Below are positions 1 through 12,570 of a DNA stretch of 64,000 nucleotides, piece after piece. The translations under genes were made by a program, and so were the position numbers. The notes below the pieces were generated by a model. That model worked only from the letters and a program-made list of their open reading frames with translations, had not been told where the DNA came from and searched no databases. Source of the stretch: Schistosoma mansoni (lineage: Eukaryota > Platyhelminthes > Trematoda > Strigeidida > Schistosomatidae); assembly GCF_000237925.1 (NCBI RefSeq), contig NC_031498.1:5996152-6060151 (forward strand), read 5' to 3'. Positions within the stretch are counted from its first letter, which is position 1; every line of letters starts with the position of its first letter.

Positions 1-890
1 TTCACACAACATAAAATGTGAATAGAATGTTTTGTTGTTGAAAAATATAGTTTATTTTGTTTATTGATGTAAGTGAACATACATCAAGTAGTTCGGCAGC
101 TGGTTGAGGTTCATGTGGAGTAAAAGAGACAGGGAGACCACTTTGACCAATATAGTGTTTCTCACATTTAGGGCAATTTATTTTGTAGAAAATGTACGAA
201 TTTTCTTGTTGTTATTTTAATCTTTGGTTTGTATCAGATTGATTGAATTGATTTTGCTGCGTTATGGAGGTACGTCTATTCTAAACGGTTTCAGTAATCT
301 CATTGTAATTTCTGATATATCCATATATGTTAGATAGATCTATTTGTTAAATACCGCATTTGATTTCTATGTTATTGGTGCGCTTGATAAACTATTTTAA
401 ATAAAATTGCGTGGATAGCCGTTCTTTCGAAAAAATCATTAAATGTTTTTCTTCGTTTCTCTATATTGTAGATGTGTTGCAGTGATATTTTATACCTTTG
501 AATAGCGATCAGTTAACTTTGTGAGCCGTTGGGTTGCTGCTATTGTAGCTCAGAACTTGATCTGTGTGGTTAGATTAACCATACACCTGAATCTCAATTT
601 TTCCTGTTATTTCTGGTGATCAACATATTCAAGAATAGCCGTTTATTGTTCTACTTCTGTTCCATTTTGAACTTTTCCTCACCACAGTATTTGTTAATCA
701 ATGTAGGAACTTTCCCTAGCTAATCCTTTTCGATGACAAATGTTCCGTTCACAAAACAAATCTACATTTTGACTTGATTACCTGTGAGAGTGAAGTTTCC
801 AGTTGCAAAGTCAATATATTTGAAAAAAGCCCGGTTATAGATCTCATTTGTATTCCTCTTGTCTGCTTGTAGATTTTATGAAATCGAGGA
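1..890. other. No gene recognised; AT-rich sequence
   Basis: I see no exon here. The missing 3' exons of ELP2 (C-terminal WD repeats) would be expected on the minus strand below position 1512, but no reading frame in this stretch resembles them, so they probably lie outside the window. Confidence 0.5.
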
Positions 891-904
891 TATTTTACTA
901 GGCA

Positions 905-1036
905 TGAATAGGCTGAGTCCCAAATTAGGGCGAAACGGCCGTCCAGTGCTTCTAGGTTTTCCATGGTGGTCTAGTTCCAATTGACTCATGAACTCAACTA
1001 TTAAATTACAATAATATCCACAAAAAACCACTTTCA
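905..1036 (+). mobile_element. Hammerhead SINE (family A), 5'-truncated copy
   Basis: This 3' part of the repeat shares its tail (catggtggtctagttccaat and the following gactcatgaactcaac) with the copies at 1825, 57255 and 60040. The ribozyme region keeps GAAAC and GGCCGTC followed by CAGTGC (931-949). It has lost three bases of the CTGANGA core and the 5' strand of stem I, so it should be inactive. The tRNA-like head is absent. Confidence 0.8.
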
Positions 1037-1511
1037 TAGAATAAGTAGATAATTTCTAATTAAAGTTAACTTTTTAGCTTTGTGTTTCGGAAGATTAATG
1101 TTACTGACAACAAGCAGGGATAAAAAGTCCTTGCTAACTTTGGTTCAACTGAGGTAAATAAGGGTATATAATGTCTAAGAATCCCATCAGTTCATCATTA
1201 TCGGTTTGAATGTACTTAAGCTTATCAAAAAATTGCAGAAGAGATTTAGTAGAGTGGTTGGATGAATCTATCAAATGTTTTAGTGTCTTATTTGTCTGTT
1301 TACATTATTTCGACTGCATTAGTTTACAAATCCAAATTTCTCAACAGTTATTTAGGTTTAGCTAACCGAGTAATATGACTAACTAGGCATTACACAAATA
1401 TTGTGGCTTAGGACCATGAGCATAAATAACATAGTTACTTGGTAAATGAATTTTTCTCAAATAAATAAATGAATAAAGGTAATCCAAGAAAACTAAATTG
1501 TAACAATTTAC

Positions 1512-4500
1512 CTGTAGGTATTAAATTATCAGCAAGAATTTTATCCAGTTTTGAACAAATTGATGATGATTTGTATAGTTTTTTAAAAGAGTTTAAGAAA
1601 TCTTTAGTAGTAGTAAATACACGAACAACTTTTTCATCACCAGCTGATACATAAAATATTGGTGAAATACTAGCAATTGCATTCATATCATAACCATGAA
1701 TTTGTGGTCTAGCTAATTCGAACCAAAATTCTTGAATTAATTCTAAATAACAATAAATTAGATCAGTGTAAATTTACTTGGCGATTTTCAAACAAAATAA
1801 AAAATAGACATTAATAACGTTGGATGTCGGCTCAGTGCTCTAGAGGTTAAGCGTTCGCGCGCGAGACTGATAGGTCCTGGGTTCGAATCTAGCGAGGTGG
1901 GATCGTGAATGCGCACTGCTGAGGAGTCCCACAATAGGACGAAACGGCTGTCCAGTGCTTCCAAGTTTTCCATGGTGGTCTAGCCTTAATTGACTCATGA
2001 TCTCAACTATTAAAATTAATATAATATCCGCAAAAACCCTTTCTGATATGAAAATAAAAAATGCCACAAAAACTAGTTACTTTTGTGTTAAAAATAACAA
2101 ACAAGCAAAAGTAGATAAAGTATTTTATTTTCAGTTGTTTCTTTTTTAATAGAAACGAATTCATCTATCGGGTACTTGAGTATGAGGGCTAATGACAGCA
2201 CCCGATTATCCAAATTAAAGTAAATGAAGACATGTTCGAATAGGGGACCTAGTGAGTGGAAATCGAACGCCTTCGCTATTAGGTCACTGCTCCGTAGGGT
2301 GAGTAGATCATTAGGTTCGTTCTCTTTATTAATGATTATAGTTTATTGTATGAGGACTGTGATATTATTTAGGTTTCTACAATGAAACGGGTGCTTTTCT
2401 TACGAAACAGCCCGTTGGACCTTTTATCTAAACGTCTAATCTAAAGGTTAGTAGAGCAATGTCAGCAGATGCAGTCCCATTGAAACCAGTTACCGTAGTA
2501 GATTCATACTTTATGCGTTCTTTTAAGAGCCTGGTTCACGACATTCCGATCCCAATAGTTGCATCTTAGCACTTTTGACGTGTGAAAGCAGTAAGTAGAA
2601 CCCCTGAGAAGACATTATGTAGGTGTGGCCGAATGGAGATATTTTGTTAAGGAAAGTTGACTCTTCACACTCCCAACTGTGTAAACCTGTGCATAATATT
2701 TTCTATCCCCACTAATATTGTCACTACCTCTACTTAGCTGGAATTCGCCTTGAAGACTTCATCTCGTTGTGCTAATAATGTGGCAACTTGAACCGACATA
2801 CAGATATCCCAGGTTTTATTTTGCGTATGGTTGACTGAATTATGTTTGGGAAACCTAACAGAATAAAAGCTTTAAGTCATGTACACATATCTGTACTTGA
2901 TGAATGAGTTACATTGGTCAAGAAATATAAGTTATTTGAAATAATAAACATTACCAGTAAAATAGACATTCTATAAAACAAATAATCAGAAAATAATTCA
3001 TTTTCGGCCACTTCTGTTTGACTTACTTATAACCACCTTGACGTGATAGATGCATACCACATCTTTGATTCTTAAGAATAGTGTTATCATATATATACGA
3101 CTGAGAGGTTTACTTTTTTAAAACTTACTAGTCAGTTATTCATGGATTACTTGAAGAGTTATTCTCTGAATATAAATACATATTATTCATAGAATATATT
3201 AATTCCAGCAAGCGAAATCGAGATATGAAATGACAACTGTTTTAGTATTGGTGATAGAACCTGCCACAAGTTGCTATAAATATTCCACCAGACTGGTATA
3301 TTTATACGACTTAAATTGATAGATTTTCTAAGTAATTAGTCCCTTTTATAAATTTTGACAGAGTAATAATATGGAGCTGATCTGAAAAATGTGTATATAC
3401 ACACCATACAGTCGCTCGCAGAAGTCCTTCATGAAGTTACGTAAAATAAAAGGCCATTTATAACTTATGTAACAAAAATAAGAGGTGAAAATGTTAAACC
3501 AAAAGCATAAATCAGCTTCGATTTTAAGAAACCCATCTTCAAAAACCTATCAATGGAAAAGATGTTTAGCACCAATCTATTGACAAGATTTTATAGTTGG
3601 AAAGTACTCAGCGAACTTTAGTAAACATTTTACTAGTGATATAATTCTATCAATGGTGCCTAAGTACGTCCATTGTTTGATGTTTATGTAAACAACATTT
3701 TCACGTTAATTCATATGACTGAATTTCCATAAATTCAAATAGTATTTAAGTACATAGTTTAATGGGAAAAAGATACCAATCCACATCATTTATTACGGTC
3801 AAAACAAATCATTATCGATATAAAAGGATATATTGCATTATGACATAAAGAACCATATATACCTTTTTCTTCATTACTGGTGTTTGGTTGACATGCATGT
3901 AAACGGACTGTTTGATCAAATCCTGCAGTTAAAACATAAGTGTATGAGTCATCATTAAAATTTTCCTCAGGGAATGTTGACATCCAACTTAAATCAGCTA
4001 CAGGTCCAACATGTCCTGTTAACGGCAATGCTGGAAGCCAAAAATCTTTATCAGATTGACACCAGACGGAAATACTCCCCTACAAAATGTTATTATGCAA
4101 AATCTGAAACTAGATTACAAAATACTTCAAAAGATTAGCTTCATTTCCGATTTCAGACAAATTGAAATAGATACAAAGAAGTGACTAAGATATAGACTGG
4201 AAGCCATGACCTGACCACATTACGGTACATCAGCTAGGAAGACTAAGAACATTGATATGGAACCAGAATAAATCGACAACTGCATTGCACCAGCTTTTAA
4301 ACAGTTTTAGAGTTATTATATAACCATTTGTTACAGCATGAGACAGTGCACTTGGTGAATAATATGACTGCTTCCCAAGATGTGTTGGTTTACACATGTC
4401 TTACGTGTTTGAATAGACAAGGAAACGTTTTTAGAATAGATTGAACAACAAAGAATCTGGCAAAACTACGTCATCCCTATTAATGTATGATAAATATGTG

Positions 4501-7500
4501 CCTATGATGTATTGAACTAAGAAATATAGAATTAGTGGAGTAACCTAAAAAACCTATGAACCTTATAAAACAGTAAGTGGCCTATATGTATTTGACTGTC
4601 AGTAACGATGAAAAGGGTTCCCATAATTTTCACTGACTTCGTTTTGGACAGTAGACAGTGTTCTAATTTTTATACCAATTACCGATAACTTGAAATGTAT
4701 ACAACCATTCATGGAGCTGCGATAAAACTAAGGGCTGCAAATGACAATTTTTCTAGATACAGAAAAACGATAATTTGTTTATGATCAAAAAATTCTTCAA
4801 GCATCACAGTGAGGTTATAAAAATAGCCTGTGAAAAACCTGGAGATAACCAAACCAATATATACCAACAATCTATAAATCGACTGACTGATGGTTTGAGT
4901 TGCCTAGAGATCTATAAGCCACTTTAATTGGGACGTGCAGGAAAAATGAAATGGACTTTAATTAAAATGGCTGACAATACTCAACAGTAGTGCACTGATA
5001 TGTTCGCTTCTTTCTTTTTGTAAACGCTGAACACATTATAAGTATAGACCTCGTATTCCCGTTATTATGTCTAACTATTATTAGTATTTAAAGCAATTAG
5101 TCCCTTGGATAAATTTCGATAGTGTAATAAGAAGACGAAGATTTTCAGAACTATGTGATATATTAGCGCAATACATTTCGAACAACTTTCTCAATTTTTT
5201 GGCAAAGTTGCAATGAATTCTGATTACTACAATCAAAATATAATTTTTAAATCCTATATTGCATTTATTTACCTATACCAACAAGCATGTCCAACAAATA
5301 GCACAAAAATGCAAACTTGACTAATTTTTTTCAAATCCCACAACACTTTTACCAGTCCTTAAAAAAGAGAACAAGATGGCACTAACGGACTTAGTGTTTT
5401 ATTTACATAACCCTGAGGCAGTTGTAGCATATCATCGATGAAAATCATCTGGTCTTTTCGAATGGTTTAAACATCGGATCCATTTATACTTTTAAACTTG
5501 CTACAACATAAGGAAATTGTAGAATGCAATTTTAGAAAAAGACAACGAATATCAATAAGATGAAACCAAACATACTTGAAAAGTGTGCACAAATACTTTG
5601 TGACCGCCGTTGGGGAACCAATGACAGTCCATTAAACTCAATCCAGTGTCGCCGAAATGTCCTAATCGGGCCTTTTCTTTCCATAAACTGCACATATCTG
5701 ATGAATCTAAAGTATTTTCACTAGGAGGTTGCCAAATGATTAGTGACTTATCCATACTGCAAGTAAGCAAATTAGGAGGGAATAGACCGTTTATTATTGG
5801 TCCCCAGCGAACACCAGTGACCCAATTTTCATGGCCGGCTAAGACACTTTCTGGCGCTACGCACACACGAATGTTATTAATAGCAAACCATTCAGGAAGC
5901 TGAAGACTACTGGCCTTTAATAAACAATAAATACAAAGTTGATTAATAAACAGTAGCAGATTGTTTAAATATAGGTAAACATTGAAGCGTGAATGTCAAT
6001 AATTTCTACAAAGCATTGCTCAACCAACTGATTTACCTGACTGACTATATCGTATAGGCTAGAATATTTCCCTAGCCGAATTAAAATAAATTAAATATTG
6101 AATAAAAGCTTCGTTCGTTTGAGAAGTAACTTATCAGAAGTATTTCAAGAATGACAAGAATGACAAAACCACTAGAATTTAAACTAAACGAAAGGAACTA
6201 GTAGGATTAATGGGTAGACAGAAAATTCTCAAATTATTCCACAAATGCTTATCTCCCTTAAAAAGCATAGCAGGAAGTGTAAAATAATCTGCTCTACAAC
6301 AAACATATATGTTGATACAAAAGTTTTTTACAAGACTATATTTTCAAAGTGCCTCACTACGTTTTTGCTTATTTAATGCAGCAGTCATCACTTCTGAATT
6401 GGCGAGTATATATCTTACTCTCTGACAACAGTCCTATAGGAATCTAAGGCTGATTACCCCTATGAAGCTCACCCGTTCAACCAGTAATGTATACATAGAT
6501 TGAGTAATTTAATAATCCATTCAGTAGTTAGGTTTACTTGACAAATGATAAGGCATTACTCGAATTTTCTAAATTTCAATACAAAAACACTCATTTAATA
6601 CGTTTAGTAACTTTTAAATAGGCTATTTGCAATAAGAAAATTTATCAGCTGAAGTACTTCATATATTCACTATAGTTTATAGAGTAACCACAATTTGTAG
6701 GATATTTAACAGCAATGAAAATAATAAAAGGTATACAAAAACATGGTGATGATAACTATAGACCCTTTATAAGACTTATAAATAGGGGATATTAAAAAAA
6801 CGAAAATGTAAATACTACTAATTTATAAGATGACTTCACATTACTTGAATTTTTTCATCGCCGAAACTTTCGTATAAATTACAAATAAACTTTATAACCA
6901 CGTCTATATACAACATTAAATTAGGGTCAAGAAGTAGACTATTAAAAAACTGAATACCTTCGCATGCCCAGGACTTGTTACACTGATATCGTTTTCTGGA
7001 GAATATAAACGCCATAGTCGAACAATATTGTCTTGACCACCTGTAACGATCAGTACGACAGGAGATGTCAACTCTTGGTCAATACATACATCAATACATC
7101 TTGTCCAATCTTGATGCCCAGAAATGGTAGCGCTTAGTGTGAAGTTTAGGCTTTCAACGTTTTCATTTTCACTATTGACCAGATGACCTGACCAGATTTC
7201 TGTCTGTCCGTTGTCAAGACCAAGAACAATAATATGGAGCCAAGATACGTCAATAATATTGTCATTTGACTTTTGGAAAGTATATTTTATACAAAAACGT
7301 CTGAGACAAAGACAAAGTGATGGGATTCGTGTGATATTACTGATTAAGATACATGGTAATAAAATTGATTTATTTGTAAGCAGATCCTGTGGAATATGAA
7401 CAGACCAATTATGAACTGATGTATCCGCTGCAGCTGATAGAAATAACGTCCCTGAGCACGAGCGATCATTTTCTGATGAAGGGAAAAGGTAACCATCAAT

Positions 7501-7992
7501 CGAATTTATTATAGAGTTATTCGGCATCTGGAATTTATTAATTATATGCCAGTTTTCTGTTTCATTAGAGCAGATTAGACTTTCAGTTAGACAGGCCCAA
7601 ATTATCACTGTACCACAGCTATCACCCGACATTAGAAAGCATATAGCGTGTTGATAAACTTGTGATGAATCTTTGTTATGAAAACAACAGTCCAACCATC
7701 GTACACATCTTACATCAGAATTGTGACCAGGTAACGTTTGATAAACACGAAAATTGTCCTGAGAAACATCTGTATTCAAATTTATCATTTTATCATTTAG
7801 ATAAGAGTAGGATTTAGTTAAGCATATAAAATGACTAGAACCGAATGCCAATATAGTTTCAACTGTTGACTTATTTGATGACCTGACAGCTATGATAGAA
7901 CTGCATCCAGAGAAATGATTAATACCAACTGATGTATAGACACAACGGATTTTAGAGTTGAGTGATATTTTTTCTTTATTTGCCGAGTCCAT
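1512..7992 (-). CDS. ELP2: Elongator complex protein 2 (ELP2), four 5' exons, 3' end not seen
   Basis: WD40 scaffold subunit of Elongator, the cytoplasmic complex that modifies wobble uridines of tRNA. Exons in coding order are 7992-6958, 5914-5576, 4079-3863 and 1742-1512. Junction phases are 0, 0 and 1 and all fit, and every intron has GT..AG ends. ELP2-type blocks are visible: LAGHENWVTGVRWGP near the start of exon 2, then TFQ|GSISVWC across exons 2/3, LTGHVGPVADLSW in exon 3, and ELARPQIHGYD followed by VSAGDEKVVRVF in exon 4. About 607 codons are present. The human protein is about 826 residues, so the last WD repeats are missing here. The start at 7992 opens exon 1 (MDSANKEK) and follows a possible 5'-UTR splice acceptor. 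The intron between exons 3 and 4 carries a hammerhead SINE and an old SINE copy. Identity is by remembered family motifs. Confidence 0.93.
1825..2045 (+). mobile_element. tRNA-derived SINE with hammerhead ribozyme (family A), fullest copy
   Basis: The head has a pol III A-box-like stretch (ggctcagtgctctagaggtt, ~1834-1853) and a B box (ggttcgaatc, ~1880-1889). It is followed by a hammerhead at 1913-1958 and then a tail shared with four other copies in the window. It sits in the ELP2 intron between exons 3 and 4, on the opposite strand to the gene. It may be related to Sm-alpha, but its ribozyme stems differ from that family. Confidence 0.85.
1913..1958 (+). ncRNA. Type I hammerhead ribozyme (family A)
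   Basis: Stem I is GCACTG (1913-1918) pairing with CAGTGC (1953-1958). The core is CTGAGGAG (1919-1926), where the variable seventh position is G. Stem II is GTCC/GGAC with a seven-base loop, followed by GAAAC. Stem III is ACGGCTGT, which can only fold on itself with almost no loop. Cleavage is expected after GTC at 1950-1952. All invariant core bases are present. Activity is inferred, not shown. Confidence 0.8.
2330..2700 (-). mobile_element. Old copy of the ~530 bp tRNA-headed SINE
   Basis: This diverged relative of the repeats at 14770, 17755 and 22406 still shows the same blocks in the same order: the gggctgtgatactac-like block, the ttttcttaggg-like block, the ctaaaagtctgatcc-like block and gcagtcccat. 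It lies in the ELP2 intron between exons 3 and 4. Its decay makes it clearly older than the other copies. Confidence 0.65.
4080..5575. other. ELP2 intron 2; nothing recognised
   Basis: AT-rich sequence between exons 2 and 3 of ELP2. No conserved reading frame or known repeat was recognised. Confidence 0.6.
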
Positions 7993-8859
7993 TATAGGAG
8001 GTAAAATGCTAAGGAGAAAACAAAATCAGAGTTAAGGGATAACATAAACATACTTGTCTAAAAATACAAAATAGGAAAATGAATTTACTAGTACAAAGTG
8101 AAACAACTACTTACTATTCAAGCTTATATCATCCAGTTATCGTAGTACAGATGATTATTCAAGTTAAAACAGATTAACTGTTTTTTAAATTGATCAGTTT
8201 ACACTTGAAATCGATACTGAATACGCATCAAGAACAGAAAATAATCAACACAATAATGAGTCAAAAGCCAAGTTACTGAAAAAAACTAGACAATGTGAAT
8301 ATAGTTCAAAGAGAAGAGTGTATTTATGGAAGAATACTGAATGTCAAGATATAGGAGGTAAAAAGATGAATGCATCTGGACAAGCGTCCGATCCTGAGCC
8401 ATGTTATTCACAAACTAATCATGGTGTTCATACGAACTCCAATCACGTAATCTGCCACTCCTAATATATATCAGATTGACAGTCATCGACTTCATGGATT
8501 AGTGCCACATCTTGGTTTGGTCTCAACTGACTTCTTTAAAACATACTACTTCTCCAGTCAATATTATACATTGAGATAACGGGTAGTTACTCATGTGTAA
8601 AACATGTCAGACACCTTATTCAATAAAGATTTATAACTGACACATCTTAGGATTGTTCATTCATGGTTTCCACGACATACGAGCAACGTATAAAAGACAC
8701 CTGAGAACAAGACCTTCCAGGACGGGGTAAAAGAGAGGACTGATGTACAGTGTAATCACCGCTTCGTTGGTAGATGAAAATTATATCTATACTACAAGTG
8801 ACCAAAAAAGTCAAGTGCGCTTTCTGAATCCGTCCACCTTATCAACCTACTAGTATCGA
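7993..8859. other. Upstream flank of ELP2; nothing further recognised
   Basis: This is the region 5' of the ELP2 start codon and so probably includes its 5' UTR and promoter. No TATA box or known repeat stands out. Confidence 0.5.
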
Positions 8860-9420
8860 CGAGATTTCAATGATAAGTGAAGTGCTCATTGATTTCAACG
8901 ATTTCGCTTCCTACAATCGGTCTAGGAGTTGATACAGACCAGTTTGGAGCCGATGTTTCGCCTTTAGATGGAGAGCAACTCACTTCAAACATGCTTCTGT
9001 TAAGGAAGACATCTAAAGAACTCTGTATTTCATCAACGTTATCACTAAAGAGGAATATGTCATCTGCGTGCACCAAAAGATGAATAGGTTTTCAAAGAGA
9101 CCAATCCCTGAAAAAACAGTTTCAAAAAGTTTGATTTCTAGAACATCTAAGACCACGAAATAGGTCAGAATGGGGAAATTGGGTAGCCCAGACGAACACT
9201 ATAGCTCCGATATTGTGCCATAAGCTATGGTTCAAACAACTTAGTTGGTTTAGAGAATTCTGAAAAGGCTTGTTTAATTTTTCGTGACACCTTTAATGAT
9301 GAATATCTTCCGATCACCGGATGCGAATCCCCCATTAAGGTCGAGAAATCCAACTATTGCAGAGGGTCACTGAGAATGCTTGCATTCCAGAAACCTGACA
9401 AACGGTGAAAATTGGATCAA
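8860..9420 (-). pseudogene. LINE reverse-transcriptase remnant, minus strand
   Basis: The minus strand reads VHADDIFLFSDN (the ADD catalytic box), then CSPSKGETSAPNW, and then IVGSEIVEINEHFTYH just before where the conserved LGS would follow. This block order is the one seen in APE-type LINE reverse transcriptases of schistosomes. The rest is too broken to follow. It lies head to head with the plus-strand LINE that follows. Confidence 0.65.
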
Positions 9421-9559
9421 TACAAACAAACCAACTAGTTTGCCAGCTCCAATCAGGCGTCAGATGATGTGTAAACAATGAATGCGCTTTGCTTTCCGCC
9501 GATTGATTTGTGAATATGGTGTATACGTGATTACATAGACTTCGCTTTAGTATGGTTTG

Positions 9560-12500
9560 ATAACATTGGTTGGATTGAGTTTATCTAGGGACCCTGTGGC
9601 ATCTTCATCTGGTTTTGCTGGCATTGGTGTCGCACTAAGCGCTAGAGATGTGGCAGCACTAATCGATTGGATCCCCATTATCAGTCGTTATGTGTTGTTA
9701 GATTAGAAAGTTCCATCAAAGTATGAAGAAATCGGTGTGAGAAACGATGTCTTTTTGTCATACCCGCCTATGCTCCTACAGATTGCAGCCCGGATGAGAT
9801 CAAGGGTGAGTTTTACCACCAATTAACAGTTCTTCAGAAAGTGCGTTCGACAGATATTGTAGTACTAGCCGGAGATTTGAATGCTCAGGTCGGGCGTCTA
9901 GGCATAGAAGAGAGTCGTTTAGAGGGCCGATGGGGACTTGTTGACTAAAGGTGACCATCTACTGCAACTGGGCGCAGACTAAAACCTGTTTTTGGCTGGC
10001 ACTAACTACCGGAATAGTCGTAGCCGATGTGCCACCTGACTTCCTCACGCTTAATCTCAAGCCTGGACTCAGATTGATCACATCGCGATCAGCTACCGCT
10101 GGTGTGGTTGTGTACAAGACTGCCGCTCCTTTTGGAGTACCTATCTGAACTCTGATCATGCTCTTGTTTGCGCTAATCTTACCTTACATTTCGGTTACCA
10201 AAGCATTCATCATCCTAAACGGATCGATGTCAGGAAATTGGTTGTAGCTTCTGTTGCACCTAATAATCAAACAGAGCTAGGTTCAAGGCTAGCTAACATC
10301 CCACCGAAAAGTATAGATGAGCATTGGTTGCAATTGCATGATGCCATGAAAATGGCAAGTAGAGTTGCTTGAGGCTTCGCAAAACGTTCCACTTATGAGC
10401 ACTTGGTTTCTTCAGGCTCCTTACAACTCATTGAAGCCCATCGGTCTACTCCGGGTGACCGTGAGTTTGACAACAAACGACAACTGTTACGTAATGAAAT
10501 TGGGCAAAGTCTGAGTAAGGACCGAGAAGCCTGATGGTTGCAGCGTGTCAATGAGTTGGGAGTAGCCGCTGCATCTGGTAACTGCCGAAAGCTCTTTTAA
10601 CTCATTCGAGCCACTGGCAGCAAGAAGTCTGGTGTGAGCAAAACAATCTGTGAATCTGATGGGATGATAATCAATAACATCTATAGACAACTTGGACAAT
10701 GGGCAGAGTTTTTCGAGGAGCAGTTCAACTGGTCTGCTGCCCCTGAAACATCGATCAGACTGCCCTGCCTTCCATGGTCTGTGATGAATGATCCACTGAA
10801 TGAGGCGGAAGTCCTCAAGGAACTCCAACTATTGAAGTGCTACAAATCACCAGGCCCAGATGACTTACTTCCGGCCTCTTTTAAAGATAGCGGTGATTTT
10901 TTGGTTAAGGAACTGTCTGAGTTGTTTACGAAGGTTTGGCAGTTAGAGAGTGTTCCAACATGATGGAATGACGCGATAGTTGTCCCTGTCTTTAAAAAGG
11001 GTTCACGTCGTTCCTGTAACAACTATCGGGGGATAAGTCTACTTCCGACTGCGTTTAAACTATTGGCTTCTGTCATACTTCGCAGATTGTTCAGAACCCG
11101 AGAAAAACTGACTCACAAGAAGCAGGCTGGCTTTCGTTTTGGTCGAGGATGTATTGATCATATCATATCACCATCCCACAAATGTTACAACACCAACATA
11201 TTTACTACAGGCCAACAACCGCAGTGTTTCTTGACACCAGGGCTGCCTTCGATTCATTGGACAGGACTGTTCTCTGAGATTGTCCATAAAAGAAAGGTAT
11301 ATCTGAGTATTTTATTAACATTTTTAAAGCCCTATATACTACAAACACCTCAGGCAGAGTGAAGGCATACAACCACCTCTTTCCATTCAAGCAGCGGAGT
11401 TAGGTAGGGTTGCCCAGTCTCACCAATTCTCTTCAACTTTGCTATCGATGACAGCTTCGATGGATGTAGGTAATGGCGGTGTGGATCTGTTGCATGGAGA
11501 GACACTTTCAACCTTGAGTATGCGGATGATAATCTTATTGTGTGATAATACTCAAGCCACGCAATCTGCACTTAATCAGTTGGCAATTAATGTCCGTAGG
11601 TGTGGTATGTGTTTTGCACCTTCGAAGTGCAAAGTGATTTTACAAGTCTGTCAGGATCCTGAACCTGCACTCACACCGAGTAGTGGGCAGATCGAAGTAG
11701 TCGAGAAGTCCATGTATTCAGTGAGCTGTATAAGTGCTGGCGTGGGTGATGAGATCAATTCACGTATAATGAAAGCCAGAATAGCTTATGCCAATCAGGG
11801 CCATCTTTGGCTCCTTCGTGATGTTAATCTGGCCGTAAAAGGTCGGATCTACAACGCGTCGGTGAGAGCAGTTTTGCTCTATGCTTGTGAAACCTGGCCT
11901 CTCTGAGTTGAGGATATTAGACGACTCATTGTTTGATAGTCGTTGTCTCCGAAAGATTGCTGACATCCAGTGGCAATACCATGTTAGTAATGCAGAGGTT
12001 CAGTATCGTGTGTTCGGGCACAGAGACGATAATTCAATTGGTGTTACTATCTTGAAACATCGACTTCGGTGGCTTAGAAATGTTCTACGAATGTCGTCCC
12101 AGAGAATTCCATCTCGTGCATTATTTGCCGACGCTGGGACTGGTTGGAAAAAGCGGAGAGGTGGTCAGCGTATGATATAATGTCGTGGTATGAGACAAAG
12201 CTGTACAGAACTGGCTTCTGTTAGTCCTTCACTACTCCCTGGTTGGCGTCCTAGAGATGGTGCAACACAGTAGCTAGAAACGTTATCAGATATGGCTGCG
12301 GCGATCCTACTGTAAATTTCTTCATAACAAATGGACGTAACTTCTTTAACTGGAAGAATTCTTTCTTGTTTTACCTTTGCTAACTGAACCGCCCCTCCCA
12401 TATCACTGTCATACATTAATTTCTGTACGTTATTGTTCCCCTTTTTTCTTATACGCACTTTACATTTTTCTATCTCTCCACACTCTTACTGTTATTGTGT

Positions 12501-12570
12501 GGCGCATATGTGTTTGGTGACTTTTTGTACCAATATTTGTGTTCAAATAAACAAATAAATAAACAATAAC
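9560..12570 (+). mobile_element. Decayed APE-type LINE (RTE/CR1-like, Perere-type)
   Basis: Endonuclease remnants come first, with VVLAGDLNAQVGR at ~9860-9900. The reverse transcriptase follows: KSPGPDDLLPASF near 10850, NNYRGISLLP at ~11020-11050, and KQAGFRFGRGCIDHI at ~11120-11165. Then come CFAPSKCKVILQ near 11615, YACETWPL at ~11880-11903, and the C-terminal DIQWQYHVSNAEVQYRVFG at ~11964-12017. Several stops and frameshifts split the frame, and the EADD/YADD region is damaged, so it cannot be active. The 3' end at ~12490-12560 is a (AAATA)-like tail preceded by a block shared with the 530 bp SINE. It fills the gap between ELP2 and GTF3C5. Confidence 0.85.

Noticed and set aside
749-964. 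Minus-strand frame starting MENLEALDGRF, also at 1788-1973 and 57288-57512
   Set aside because: It is a chance frame through the ribozyme and tail of the family A SINE, repeated because the repeat is repeated.
1834-1900. tRNA gene at the head of the SINE (also 50450-50515)
   Set aside because: A and B boxes are present, but no full cloverleaf with acceptor-stem pairing could be traced. They are SINE heads.
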